DNA of 64,000 nt from Maribellus sp. CM-23 (GCF_021354595.1 NZ_JADWYJ010000001.1:1279446-1343445), one strand, 5' to 3'; numbered from the stretch's first letter, positions 25,037 through 33,758 are shown. A program made the numbers and translations. Notes: a model not told the origin generated them from the letters alone.

Positions 25037-27268
25037 ATGCCGCTACCAGCCATCAACAGAAAAGAAATGCTGAACTCGGTATTGAACAGCTACTCGCAGG
25101 TGTTTTTCTCGGGCTCAAAACTTCTGGCTGTGCTACTCATCATTATCAGTTTCTTTGATTACGGTGCCGGCATCGGCGGACTGCTGGCGGTGCTGGTGGC
25201 CAATACACTGGCGTGGGGACTTGGGTACAACCGCTACTTCATCAGCACGGGTTTGTACGGCTACAATGCCTTGCTTGTAGGGCTGGGAGTTGGCCTGTTC
25301 TACCAGCCTTCTCCCGAAGTGTTTTTACTGATCGGAATTGCGGCAGTAGTTACTTTTTTCATCACCATCGTTTTCCAGGGAGTGTTGTACAAATACGGTC
25401 TGCCGTTTTTGAGTATCCCGTTTTTGTTTGGAATCTGGATCGTGGCCTTATCCGGGAGCGACTTGTCGGCACTGAACATCAGCGAACGAGGCATTTACAC
25501 TTACAATGAACTGTACTCTATTGGCGGACAAAGTTTTGTCAATTTCTACGATTTTCTTGAGAATAACATCCGAAGTTCCTTCATTCGGATTTACTTCCAT
25601 TCACTGGGCGCCATCTTTTTTCAAAGCCATTTATTAGCCGGAATTATCATTTCAATTGGATTGCTGATTTACTCGCGAATTACTTTTGTGTTATCGTTGC
25701 TCGGCTTCACCGTTGCCTACCTGTTCTATCACATTGTGGGCATCGAATTCAACTCACTGGGCTACACATTTATCGGATTCAACTACATCCTGACCGCCAT
25801 TGCTTTGGGAGGTTATTACCTGATACCCGGACGAGTAAGTTATGCCTGGATAATTTTGATGCTTCCCGCAGTGGTACTGGTTACCACCAGCACACAGCAG
25901 ATCTTTTTATTGCTTAGAATTTCCGCTTATTCGCTTCCTTTCAACATTGTGGTACTGATGTTTCTGTATGCGTTAAAACTGCGCGAAAAACGGCCACGCA
26001 AGCTAATGGAAACGCCGGTTCAACTCGGAAATCCGGAGAAAAACCTCTACCTGTATTCGGGTAACCTGAAACGTTTTCCGGCGGCTTTCCCTGTTTCTGC
26101 CAGTCTTCCGTTTTTTGGCGAATGGACCGTAAGCCAGGGGCACAGCGGAGAATACACCCACAAAGGACAATGGAAACATGCCTGGGATTTTGTGATCACC
26201 GACCGAAACGGACAACAATTTAAAGGTTCAGGCGATTATCATGAAGATTATTTCTGTTTTGGGAAAGCAGTTGTTGCCCCGTTTGACGGAACCGTTGTTG
26301 AAGCAGTGAATCATGTGGAGGACAACACAATCGGTGACGTGAATACACGCGAGAATTGGGGTAATACCGTCATCATCCAGCACAACGATATACTGTATGC
26401 CAAATTAAGTCACTTAAAATATCACTCACTGGAGGTAAAGGTGGGCGACCAGGTGAAAAAGGGCCAGATCCTCGGAAGGTGCGGAAATTCAGGTCGTTCG
26501 CCCTATCCACACCTGCACTTCCAGTTTCAGGCAACGCCCTACATTGGCTCACTCACACTCGACTATCCGTTTGGCAATTACCTTCTGAAACAAAAGAACG
26601 GTTTTACGCTCAAAAGTTTTGACTTCCCTGAAAAGGACGTCGTCGTGGTGAATCCCATCAAAAATGAAACGCTTGCCAAAGCCCTGCATTTTATTCCGGG
26701 GCAGCGGATAAAAGTGAATGTTGAAGTGGATTCAGCAAAAAGCAAATGGGAAAACATGACCGGAGAATATTCGTGGATGGTTCAAACCGATGTGTACAAC
26801 AACACCTTCCTTCAATGTGAAAAGGATGACGGGATTGCCTACCTCTACAATAACGACGAGCTCCACTATTTCACCAACTTTACAGGAACAAGGTACTCTC
26901 CGCTGTACTGGTTTTTTATCGCGCTGTTTAAAGTTCCTACCGGATTTCTTCCTAACAGTAAAATACAGGATACTATCCCGGTAAATCTGATGTTTTCAGG
27001 TCCTTTACAATTTCTGCAGGATTTTGTTGCTCCTGTTTATTTATTCCTGAATACCGATTATCAATTAACGATGAAAGATGCCGGAGATATCCTTTCATCT
27101 GGCGACCTGGAAATGGGAGCAAGTATCAGTAAAAATATTCTGGGAAAATCGGTGCGTTCGTACGAAATCGGCGTACGGATAAACACAGAAAGCCAGATAG
27201 AAATAAATGTAATTTTTAACGAAGCCAAGATCAAACTAATATGTCAAAACGAATTGGAATCACTCTGA
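25037..27268 (+). CDS. Urea-transporter-like membrane protein fused to an M23 (LytM) peptidase domain
   Basis: A 743-residue fusion. Residues about 15-315 form around ten hydrophobic helices with the urea-transporter signature TGLYGYNALLVGLGVG (71-86) and a second-half counterpart near 245-262. From about 360 on comes an M23 metallopeptidase domain: the zinc ligands H381 and D384 (HAWD), H449 and H459 (HNDILYAKLSHL), and the HLH motif at 492-494, all present, so it looks active. About 170 further residues follow with no recognised domain. The gene starts 5 bp after the decarboxylase stop and overlaps the next gene by 28 bp. Urea transporter/M23 fusions exist in Bacteroidota, but their role is not established. 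Lysis or crosslink trimming linked to small-molecule transport is speculation. Confidence 0.85.
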   Translation: MPLPAINRKEMLNSVLNSYSQVFFSGSKLLAVLLIIISFFDYGAGIGGLLAVLVANTLAWGLGYNRYFISTGLYGYNALLVGLGVGLFYQPSPEVFLLIGIAAVVTFFITIVFQGVLYKYGLPFLSIPFLFGIWIVALSGSDLSALNISERGIYTYNELYSIGGQSFVNFYDFLENNIRSSFIRIYFHSLGAIFFQSHLLAGIIISIGLLIYSRITFVLSLLGFTVAYLFYHIVGIEFNSLGYTFIGFNYILTAIALGGYYLIPGRVSYAWIILMLPAVVLVTTSTQQIFLLLRISAYSLPFNIVVLMFLYALKLREKRPRKLMETPVQLGNPEKNLYLYSGNLKRFPAAFPVSASLPFFGEWTVSQGHSGEYTHKGQWKHAWDFVITDRNGQQFKGSGDYHEDYFCFGKAVVAPFDGTVVEAVNHVEDNTIGDVNTRENWGNTVIIQHNDILYAKLSHLKYHSLEVKVGDQVKKGQILGRCGNSGRSPYPHLHFQFQATPYIGSLTLDYPFGNYLLKQKNGFTLKSFDFPEKDVVVVNPIKNETLAKALHFIPGQRIKVNVEVDSAKSKWENMTGEYSWMVQTDVYNNTFLQCEKDDGIAYLYNNDELHYFTNFTGTRYSPLYWFFIALFKVPTGFLPNSKIQDTIPVNLMFSGPLQFLQDFVAPVYLFLNTDYQLTMKDAGDILSSGDLEMGASISKNILGKSVRSYEIGVRINTESQIEINVIFNEAKIKLICQNELESL

Positions 27269-28560
27269 TATTTCTTTCTGTTATGTATGTGCTGAATGCG
27301 CAGCAAAAATGGAATTATCCCGAGGTGGACAAGAAATCGTACGAACTGTTTCTGCAAAAAGACTGGAAACAGTTGGTCGCCTTTAACGACTCGGCACGTC
27401 AAAACGGAATCGACTATTTCAACCTGCAGGCCCGAACCGGGATTGCCTGGTACAACCTGGGGAAATACCGGAAATCAAGCAAATGGTTTTTGAAAAGCTG
27501 GGAAACCGATCAGCAAATGGAGTGGCTGCAGGAATACCTGTATTACAGTTTGGTTTATGCGGGAAGACCGACCGAAGCCGGAAGAGTTGCCAACGATTTT
27601 ACGGTTGCACTTCAGGAAAAAATCAACTACCAGAAAATGCAGCCCCTGCGAATGGCATTGGAAGCAGGCTTCAGTTTTAATGCCGATTTCGATCAGCTTA
27701 AAACAAGTCAGTTGCTTAATGACGCCCTAGTAGGCAGCGATTACGGCGAGGCATTTTTTCTGAAAAACTATCATTTTGGTTCGGTGGATTATAGTCACCG
27801 CCTTGCTCCGGGCCTGAACCTGAACCACAATTTCACCTACATTGGCGTAAACCGCGAGGAACAGCTCTTTTGGGGATCGGAATACAACTTTCCGATGGAC
27901 ATTCAGCAATACCAGTATTTTCTGAGCCCGCATTTTGCCCTTGGGAAATGGTATTTTTCGCCATCCTTAAATTTCGTATGGGGAAACTACGATCTGGTGC
28001 TGGGAAACTACGATCCCGGCACATTTTACACGGCAAGAAGAAAGTATTCTGATTTCATTTTCTCCACTTCCACGTGGACACACTGGGGAAACTTGTCGCC
28101 CGGAGCCGAAATAAACCTCGCCAACATCAACGACAGAAGTTTTACCCAGGCTTCGGCATGGCTGACGTTTTACCCGCTATCAAATACTCGTTTGTACTTC
28201 ACTCCGCGGGTATACTTTAAAGGCAATTCGGAAAACAGTTTCAGCTACAACACCTTTGGTTTATCGGGCGGATTTCAGCTGGGGCAGTTTCATTTTTACG
28301 GCAATTACCTGGATGGAGAAATGGAAAACTTTGTGGAATCAGGCGGTTATGTAATCGCCAATTTCCCCGGACAATCCACACGTAAATTTATGGGCAGTGT
28401 TTATTTCCCTTTTGCCAAAAGATACCAGTTTGTGGTGCGCTACCTCAACCAGGATGTGACAGAGAAATACCAGGTGTACCGCAACGCCATCCCCGATAAT
28501 TTTATTGAATACAGTTATATCAAACAAACCATTACAGCAGGAATATCATGGAACTTTTAG
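27241..28560 (+). CDS. Outer-membrane beta-barrel protein with N-terminal TPR-like region
   Basis: A 439-residue protein. A signal peptide (MSKRIGITLIFLSVMYVLNAQ) is followed by a helical TPR-like part (about 30-150, with ARTGIAWYNLGKYRKSSKWFLKSWE). Amphipathic strands rich in Tyr/Trp/Phe follow, ending ITAGISWNF with the terminal aromatic residue of an outer-membrane barrel. The plan resembles YaiO-type proteins. The start codon lies 28 bp inside the transporter/M23 gene and the end overlaps the next TPR gene by 13 bp, which implies translational coupling and a shared job. It probably forms the outer-membrane end of the system encoded here. The family of the barrel is not certain. Confidence 0.75.
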   Translation: MSKRIGITLIFLSVMYVLNAQQKWNYPEVDKKSYELFLQKDWKQLVAFNDSARQNGIDYFNLQARTGIAWYNLGKYRKSSKWFLKSWETDQQMEWLQEYLYYSLVYAGRPTEAGRVANDFTVALQEKINYQKMQPLRMALEAGFSFNADFDQLKTSQLLNDALVGSDYGEAFFLKNYHFGSVDYSHRLAPGLNLNHNFTYIGVNREEQLFWGSEYNFPMDIQQYQYFLSPHFALGKWYFSPSLNFVWGNYDLVLGNYDPGTFYTARRKYSDFIFSTSTWTHWGNLSPGAEINLANINDRSFTQASAWLTFYPLSNTRLYFTPRVYFKGNSENSFSYNTFGLSGGFQLGQFHFYGNYLDGEMENFVESGGYVIANFPGQSTRKFMGSVYFPFAKRYQFVVRYLNQDVTEKYQVYRNAIPDNFIEYSYIKQTITAGISWNF

Positions 28561-29174
28561 GAAGAAAATTACTCGCGTTGCTGATTCTTTCAACAGCCGC
28601 TCTTCAAATATTTGCTCAAACCAACCAGCAAGCTCTTGAAGCTGCGTTCGACAAAAGCTACACACTGGAAAAAACAGGCGATTTCTCCGCCTCGATGGAT
28701 CCGTTAAAACAGGTTTACGATGAATCTTCGTACGAAATCAATCTGAGATTGGGGTGGCTGAATTACAATGCAGGACTTTTCGATGAATCCATCATTTTTT
28801 ATTCGAACGCACAAAAGCTAAAACCTTACGCCGAAGAAGCGCGCTTTGGACTGATTTTACCATTGGCTGCGCTGGGCCGTTGGGACGAAGTGATTGGCAT
28901 TTACGATAAAATTCTGGAGATCCACCCAAACAATACTGTTGCCATGTACCGGCTGGGTTTGGTTTATTACGGCCGGAAAGATTACAACAAAGCTTATCCG
29001 CTCTTTAAAAAGGTAGTCGATCTGTATCCGTTTGGCTACGACGGTCTTCTGATGTTGGGCTGGACTTCGTACTTCCTTGGAAATTACAACCAGGCGAAGG
29101 TGTTGTTCAACAAGGTGAAACTTTACAATCCGGGAGATGCGTCGGCGGAGGAAGGGCTGAAACTCATCCAATAA
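28548..29174 (+). CDS. Periplasmic TPR-repeat protein
   Basis: A 208-residue protein with a signal peptide (about 1-23, ending IFAQ) and at least four tetratricopeptide repeats. These have spaced YxxGLxxxxxGxxxxA-like features, such as YRLGLVYYGRKDYNKAYPLFKKV and LMLGWTSYFLGNYNQAKVLFNKV. TPRs act as protein-protein scaffolds. It overlaps the preceding barrel gene by 13 bp, suggesting the two are made together and may interact in the periplasm or at the outer membrane. The T9SS-sorted gene follows 12 bp later. No enzymatic motif is present. Confidence 0.8.
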   Translation: MELLGRKLLALLILSTAALQIFAQTNQQALEAAFDKSYTLEKTGDFSASMDPLKQVYDESSYEINLRLGWLNYNAGLFDESIIFYSNAQKLKPYAEEARFGLILPLAALGRWDEVIGIYDKILEIHPNNTVAMYRLGLVYYGRKDYNKAYPLFKKVVDLYPFGYDGLLMLGWTSYFLGNYNQAKVLFNKVKLYNPGDASAEEGLKLIQ

Positions 29175-29186
29175 AAATATCAACCA

Positions 29187-29978
29187 ATGAAGGAATCAAT
29201 CTTCGCTTTCGTTTTTGCATTGGCTTACTTTTGCAGCCAGGCACAGGTGACTCTGGATCACACGTACAACTACTCGGCAACCGTTGTGAAATTCGAAACC
29301 CTCGGCTACAAATACTTCCTGATGGATGTTCCGCGCGCGGAATGCCGCATTTACAACATGGATCATTCGTTGTACAAAACGATTGCATGTGCTGTTCCAT
29401 CGGGCTGCTATCTGTTCGACATTAAATTTCTTTCTGAAAAAACCTTTGACAACGATGCCGAAATTGAGCTTCTTTACTCGTATTACAAATATTATTCAGG
29501 ATCGGATTACTACGATTACGACACGAAGATCATCAACGAAGACGGCAGCCAGATTGTGTTTATCGACGGGGCACTGTACAACTACATCAACAAAACGGGC
29601 GAAGACGAGTACAAACTCTTTTCGTATTGTTACAATTTCTCCACTTCCCCTGAAGTGATCTGGACCAACATTTATTCTTTACCCGGAGCTCCGGTTCTCA
29701 ATGCGTCGGTTTTGAAATCAGCCGAAGACTGGTCGCTGAATGCTTATCCAAATCCGGGGAGTGAAACCGTAAAAGTTGCTTATTCTCTCCCGACCAATGT
29801 ATTCTCGGCCACTTTGCACCTGGTTGATCATTCAGGGCGACCGATCCATCAATTTACTGTTGATCGTTATTCCGATCACCTGGATTTAAACGTCTCCACC
29901 CTGACGAGCGGAGTTTACATGTATTTTATTGAATCGGAAGGACAAAAGTCTTCGGCTCAAAAACTGGTAGTTCAATAG
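29187..29978 (+). CDS. Secreted protein with type IX secretion C-terminal sorting domain
   Basis: A 263-residue protein with a signal peptide (about 1-19, ending CSQAQ), a beta-rich body with many Tyr and Asp (SYYKYYSGSDYYDYD), and a C-terminal domain beginning AYPNPGSETVKV and ending LTSGVYMYFIESEGQ plus KLVVQ. The YPNP start and the SGVYxY...KLVV end are hallmarks of T9SS type A sorting domains, which route the protein across the outer membrane and to the surface. The body has no recognised enzymatic motif. It is the last gene of the cluster, 12 bp after the TPR gene, and ends 4 bp before the convergent acyltransferase. It may be the exported or surface-displayed product or partner of the cluster. 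Confidence 0.85.
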   Translation: MKESIFAFVFALAYFCSQAQVTLDHTYNYSATVVKFETLGYKYFLMDVPRAECRIYNMDHSLYKTIACAVPSGCYLFDIKFLSEKTFDNDAEIELLYSYYKYYSGSDYYDYDTKIINEDGSQIVFIDGALYNYINKTGEDEYKLFSYCYNFSTSPEVIWTNIYSLPGAPVLNASVLKSAEDWSLNAYPNPGSETVKVAYSLPTNVFSATLHLVDHSGRPIHQFTVDRYSDHLDLNVSTLTSGVYMYFIESEGQKSSAQKLVVQ

Positions 29979-29981
29979 AAA

Positions 29982-30998
29982 TCAGGCCAGTTTTATTTTT
30001 ATTTTTGCCAGCAACCAGCTCAACATCAGCGAAACAGATAAAATTCCACTAAACCAGAGTGGAAATCTACCAAGCTGCTGTGTTTGGTAAATGGCGGTTG
30101 CTATATTCCCGATGATCAGCCACTGCACCACATAAATGAGGGTGATGTTTTTGCCCATCCAGGCCAGAAATTGTTCAATCCAACTTAGCCGAAATTTCTT
30201 CACGAGCAGGTAAAAAATGGCGGTCCAGATGATTAGTAATCCCAGTGCCCACCATCCATATTTAAAACTGTGGTGATAGTAAGCCGGTAAGTTGACAGAA
30301 GTAGTAAAGCCCATTTTGCTAAAATAGATCACCGCTGCCACCAAAAGCACAAAGATGGAAACGGCCCATTCTTTTTTTCTGCTTATGAATTGCTTGATAC
30401 TGTCCTCTGCGAAAAAGAAGAAGTAGCCTGCCAATGGATAAGCCAGCCAAGGAAACAGGGGAAAATAAGACCAGGAATAATTTCCGCCGATAAAAGGCGT
30501 AATATAATTTCGTTCCGGAAAAGTCAGCATTTCATTTACCGGGCCGCTCAATAGCAAAACACTCAACAACAACAGCAAAGAAATAATCGCTTGATTTTTT
30601 CGGATGCGCTTTAACACAGAAAGAAAAACTATACTCAATCCGGCGAGGTAAAGTATATCCACTCCAAAAATGTATTCCAACGGATTGTAAGGCCAGCCGG
30701 CATATTTGATCTTCAGCAGCAAATGAAAATTCAGTCCGATATTCAGGAAAAATCCGAGAAGAAAGATCTTTACGCCTCTTAATAAAGTCTGCGCGATGGT
30801 CTTTTGGCTTTTTGCCACAAAGTATCCCATTACGATCATAAAAACCATGGCAGTGAAGGGGCCGCCAAGAAAAAGCGAAACCTTCCCAACGATGGATGCC
30901 CGGCCTGCATAATCGATAAAAAGCTCCATAATGTGCACCTGAATCATAAATAATATGGCCAGGCCTTTCAGCAAATCAGGTATGCGTAATCTTTTCAT
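29982..30998 (-). CDS. Polytopic membrane acyltransferase-like protein (DUF1624/HGSNAT-like)
   Basis: A 338-residue membrane protein with about ten hydrophobic segments. The start MKRLRIPDLLKGLAILFMIQVHI carries the R..DLLKGLAI...VH pattern of heparan-alpha-glucosaminide N-acetyltransferase-like and acyltransferase-3-like families, with the His in helix 1 as the likely catalytic residue. These proteins usually acylate sugars across the inner membrane. I use the ATG at 30998; an in-frame ATG at 31040 would overlap the upstream DUF2202 gene. It follows that gene closely and may be the last member of the ECF sigma operon, but a terminator lies between the two DUF2202 genes. Exact substrate unknown. 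Confidence 0.7.
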   Translation of the reverse strand: MKRLRIPDLLKGLAILFMIQVHIMELFIDYAGRASIVGKVSLFLGGPFTAMVFMIVMGYFVAKSQKTIAQTLLRGVKIFLLGFFLNIGLNFHLLLKIKYAGWPYNPLEYIFGVDILYLAGLSIVFLSVLKRIRKNQAIISLLLLLSVLLLSGPVNEMLTFPERNYITPFIGGNYSWSYFPLFPWLAYPLAGYFFFFAEDSIKQFISRKKEWAVSIFVLLVAAVIYFSKMGFTTSVNLPAYYHHSFKYGWWALGLLIIWTAIFYLLVKKFRLSWIEQFLAWMGKNITLIYVVQWLIIGNIATAIYQTQQLGRFPLWFSGILSVSLMLSWLLAKIKIKLA

Positions 30999-31008
30999 TT
31001 TTGGAGGA

Positions 31009-31701
31009 TCAATTGTTCCGACATCCGCTTTGATTTCCACGATTCCGGAATTGTCTTCCGCCCTGCTGCTTGCAATTATTTGAATTGGGCGCAGCGTTTA
31101 TACAATTACCGTGATTCCCGCTTTGATTGACAGCACCCACAATAGCCGAATACGTTTCCTGATCGAGCACCTTTGGAACATATTCCAAATCTCTCCACGA
31201 CAATTGCCGGGTAAAGGCACGCAGGTGATTTTCAGATCCGCGCAGCAAATTGGAATAAACGGAAGAAATGGCATCGTTTGAACTTATTGCGAGTAGTTCT
31301 TTCAGATCGAGAATATCAACCTCTTCAATATACGCTCCCACTTCAAGTGCTGCCAGTAAGGATTCACTTCCCCGGCTCACAAGCGAGTCATAAAGCGCAG
31401 CCAACTCCCGGCTTTTGAACTTCCCGGCTTCTGGATATGCCGGATCGTTCAACTCAAAAGTTTCCAGTAAATAGCCCATTGCTTCAAAGTGCCTGCTTTC
31501 GCTGCCAGAGATATTGCTGAATGGTTGTAATTGCCATTTCTCGTACAAAAAAGTATAAACATCGTGTGCCAGTTTTTCTTCTTCCCGCATCAGCAAAATC
31601 CCTTCTTTCTCAGAAGCCGGTAAAGACACATTTTGCGAATACCCGCTTAACTGCAATGCGAGGAAGAGCAGGTTTGCCAAAGTGAATATTGTTGTCTTCA
31701 T
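31009..31701 (-). CDS. DUF2202 ferritin-like secreted protein (copy 1)
   Basis: A 230-residue protein. A signal peptide at the start MKTTIFTLANLLFLALQLSG is followed by the DUF2202 domain, whose first helix reads LLMREEEKLAHDVYTFLYEK, with Glu and His residues placed as in ferritin-like four-helix metal sites; a second such helix has SGSESRHFEAMGYLL. The C-terminus is Gln/Asn/Gly/Arg-rich and contains three Cys. A start at 31755 is possible but would place 18 residues before the signal peptide. It pairs with the lipoprotein copy upstream, separated by a terminator. DUF2202 proteins have no established activity; metal binding is inferred from the conserved Glu/His pattern. Confidence 0.85.
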   Translation of the reverse strand: MKTTIFTLANLLFLALQLSGYSQNVSLPASEKEGILLMREEEKLAHDVYTFLYEKWQLQPFSNISGSESRHFEAMGYLLETFELNDPAYPEAGKFKSRELAALYDSLVSRGSESLLAALEVGAYIEEVDILDLKELLAISSNDAISSVYSNLLRGSENHLRAFTRQLSWRDLEYVPKVLDQETYSAIVGAVNQSGNHGNCINAAPNSNNCKQQGGRQFRNRGNQSGCRNN

Positions 31702-31753
31702 ATTTTGGATGTTTTGTTTTGAGTTAGACACTCTTATTCTGAAAAACTTGTGC

Positions 31754-31787
31754 AAAAAAAAAGCTCCGGATTTCCACCCGAAGCTTT
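31754..31787 (-). terminator. Terminator after DUF2202 copy 2
   Basis: Stem aaagctccgg / ccgaagcttt (one mismatch) with an 8-nt loop. The nine A on the plus strand give a U-tract on the minus transcript. It ends the DUF2202 lipoprotein gene or attenuates read-through into copy 1. Confidence 0.75.
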
Positions 31788-31824
31788 TACAACTAACTGT
31801 TAATCTTATGAAATTCTACTTGCT

Positions 31825-32577
31825 TTATCCTGCATTGGGACCGGTTCCGTCGCAAACACCGGTTCCGGGCGTGAATGTTCCGGTTGAAGTATCCGGATCT
31901 TCCTCATCATCCGTTGAACTACCAGCCAAAATCGCATCAAAATCTTCCTGGCTAAGCACTGTTGGAACATCGCTTACTCCGTAACGACTGAGAATTCCGG
32001 TAAAAGCTTTGAGATGGAAAGTTGATCCCCTCAAAAGATTCCCATACACTCTTTTAATCGTCTCGTTGTCTGTCGCCTCAATCAGTTTCTGCAAATCAGC
32101 AATATCTGTTTCTTCGATCAAAGCACCTGCCTTCAACGCTTCTGTCAGACTTACACTTCCCTTCTCTACCAGATCGGAGAACATGGTCTGAAATGCTTCA
32201 TTTGTAAACTCTCCTACGCCGTCAAGCGCCGGATCCTCCACATTAAACCCATCCAACAAATAGGCAACAGCATTTGCGTGGGCGCTTTCACTATTGGAGA
32301 TGTTTTTAAAGACGATGTGTCCAAACTTACCGTAGAAAGTCACATACACATCGTGCGCCAGCTTTTCTTCTTCACGCATTAAAAGTAAGCCGGCTTCTTC
32401 TTCTGCCCTCAGATCAGCAGTGAATACACAGCTGTCGCCAAGTACTTCTGCCATTTCCGTACTTTTCACCTCGTTTTCCAGCGTCAATAACTCTTCAACC
32501 GGATCATCCGACTTGGAACAGGCACCGGCAATCAAAGCCAAACCTGCCACCATCAGAAATGCATTTTTTGCTTTCAT
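31825..32577 (-). CDS. DUF2202 ferritin-like lipoprotein (copy 2)
   Basis: A 250-residue lipoprotein. The signal ends in the lipobox IAGAC (Cys about residue 20), followed by SKSDDP, a Bacteroidota-type acidic export signal. The DUF2202 domain shows LLLMREEEKLAHDVYVTFYG and SNSESAHANAVAYLL, the same Glu/His helices as in copy 1. The C-terminal tail is Thr/Asp/Gly-rich. It is probably anchored in the outer membrane. It follows the Spy-like gene by 54 bp and belongs to the ECF sigma operon. The two copies differ in their tails and anchoring, one lipidated and one soluble. Function is inferred as metal handling or stress protection, not demonstrated. Confidence 0.87.
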   Translation of the reverse strand: MKAKNAFLMVAGLALIAGACSKSDDPVEELLTLENEVKSTEMAEVLGDSCVFTADLRAEEEAGLLLMREEEKLAHDVYVTFYGKFGHIVFKNISNSESAHANAVAYLLDGFNVEDPALDGVGEFTNEAFQTMFSDLVEKGSVSLTEALKAGALIEETDIADLQKLIEATDNETIKRVYGNLLRGSTFHLKAFTGILSRYGVSDVPTVLSQEDFDAILAGSSTDDEEDPDTSTGTFTPGTGVCDGTGPNAG

Positions 32578-32631
32578 AATAAATTCGTTTTAAATGATTA
32601 ATGATTTATTTATCAATCCGGTAGTAAGTTT

Positions 32632-33138
32632 TTAGTTATTGAAGCGGCATGTTCCGCGCCCGGCCTGGTTCCAGCCCCGGTTCGACTGCGCATTAACGCA
32701 GGCGTTTCCCTGTCCGCGGCCGCGTTTGCCTCCATTGCCGTTTCTCCGGCCAACATTTTGGTTTCTTCCCGTTCCGGCATTCGCCTGCAACTGATCATAT
32801 CTTTTTTGCTGATCTTCGGTAAGAAGCCCTCTTACTGCGTTGCGATGTGCTTCCACGGTTTTAAGCATCTCGGTTCTGATCTCGCTTTTCTCAACAGCAT
32901 TGGCAGTGGAACGGCGTTTGGTCCGCAACTCATCCATTGTTCCCATGTGCTTCTCATTCAAAGCGTTGATTTGGGACTGTTGATCTTCGGTTAAATCCGA
33001 AATGTAATTCAAACAGGTTCCTTTTTGCTGGTTTACATTCCTGTTTCCTTGTCTACCTCCTTGAGCGAATGCAGTTGAGGCACTTAGCGCCAGGGCAAAG
33101 AACACCCAGGCAATCTTTTTAAAGTTGCTCGTTTTCAT
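32632..33138 (-). CDS. Spy/CpxP-like periplasmic protein with Gly/Arg/Asn-rich tail
   Basis: A 168-residue protein with a signal peptide (about 1-25, ending STAFAQ) and a helical domain carrying two LTxxQ motifs (LTEDQQSQI and LTEDQQKRY). These define the Spy/CpxP family of periplasmic chaperones and metal-stress proteins. The last 45 residues are low-complexity Gly/Arg/Asn with three Cys in the second half of the protein. It lies 84 bp after the second Spy-like gene in the operon headed by the ECF sigma factor, so it is probably an envelope-stress effector. The Cys/Gly/Arg tail is unusual for Spy and resembles the tail of DUF2202 copy 1. Confidence 0.8.
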   Translation of the reverse strand: MKTSNFKKIAWVFFALALSASTAFAQGGRQGNRNVNQQKGTCLNYISDLTEDQQSQINALNEKHMGTMDELRTKRRSTANAVEKSEIRTEMLKTVEAHRNAVRGLLTEDQQKRYDQLQANAGTGRNQNVGRRNGNGGKRGRGQGNACVNAQSNRGWNQAGRGTCRFNN

Positions 33139-33222
33139 TGTTTTACGATTTAAAAAATTATGATTTTTGTTGATTCCGTTACGTCGTTTCGAAACGGCTA
33201 TTGATACTTTATATGAATTATT

Positions 33223-33756
33223 TTATTGACCTTTTCCTCCCCGATGTCTATGTCCGCGCTGCGGCAATGCAATTTCCTCTTTCGACTTGGAAACCGTCAT
33301 AAAAATCTCTTTCAGCTTCTCCTGCTGAGCACTGTCGCACACGGCTTTCATTCGCAGATAATAGTTCATTGTAATCTCTTTCAGCTCTGAATGATGCCCT
33401 CCAACTTCCTGAGCAATGGAGTCGAGCCGTTCCTGAGAAGGCGAGTCTTTCCCCATCTCCTCTACCATTTGAACGCGCAACTCCTCCAGTTCGTCCGACT
33501 CCCGGCGTGCACTCCGGTTAAATTCACGGTTCAGTTCCCGAAAAACATCCAACTGGTCCGGGCTCAGGTTCAGCTGCTCCCTGAAAAAACGTGTTCGCTG
33601 TTCCGACGGAATTTCCTCCTGCTGTATGCTTACTTCTTCAGCAGCCTTTGTTTCCTGATGCCGGTGATACCAGAACGAAATGCCCATGGAAAGATTCGTT
33701 GCCACCAGAATCACGATGATCCAGATAAGAATGCGGTATGTATTCCTGGTTCTCAT
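33223..33756 (-). CDS. Membrane-anchored Spy/CpxP-like protein
   Basis: A 177-residue protein with an N-terminal membrane anchor (about 9-27) rather than a clear cleavage site. Long charged helices follow, including QLNLSPDQLDVFRELNREF (an LTxxQ-like motif), and the C-terminus RGHRHRGGKGQ is His/Arg-rich. This is the plan of the small heavy-metal-sensor/CpxP-like proteins. It starts 2 bp after the anti-sigma gene stop, so they are co-translated. Its periplasmic domain could sense misfolded protein or metal and signal to the anti-sigma factor, as CpxP or ZraP do for kinases; that is inference from family and position. Confidence 0.8.
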   Translation of the reverse strand: MRTRNTYRILIWIIVILVATNLSMGISFWYHRHQETKAAEEVSIQQEEIPSEQRTRFFREQLNLSPDQLDVFRELNREFNRSARRESDELEELRVQMVEEMGKDSPSQERLDSIAQEVGGHHSELKEITMNYYLRMKAVCDSAQQEKLKEIFMTVSKSKEEIALPQRGHRHRGGKGQ

Positions 33757-33758
33757 AG

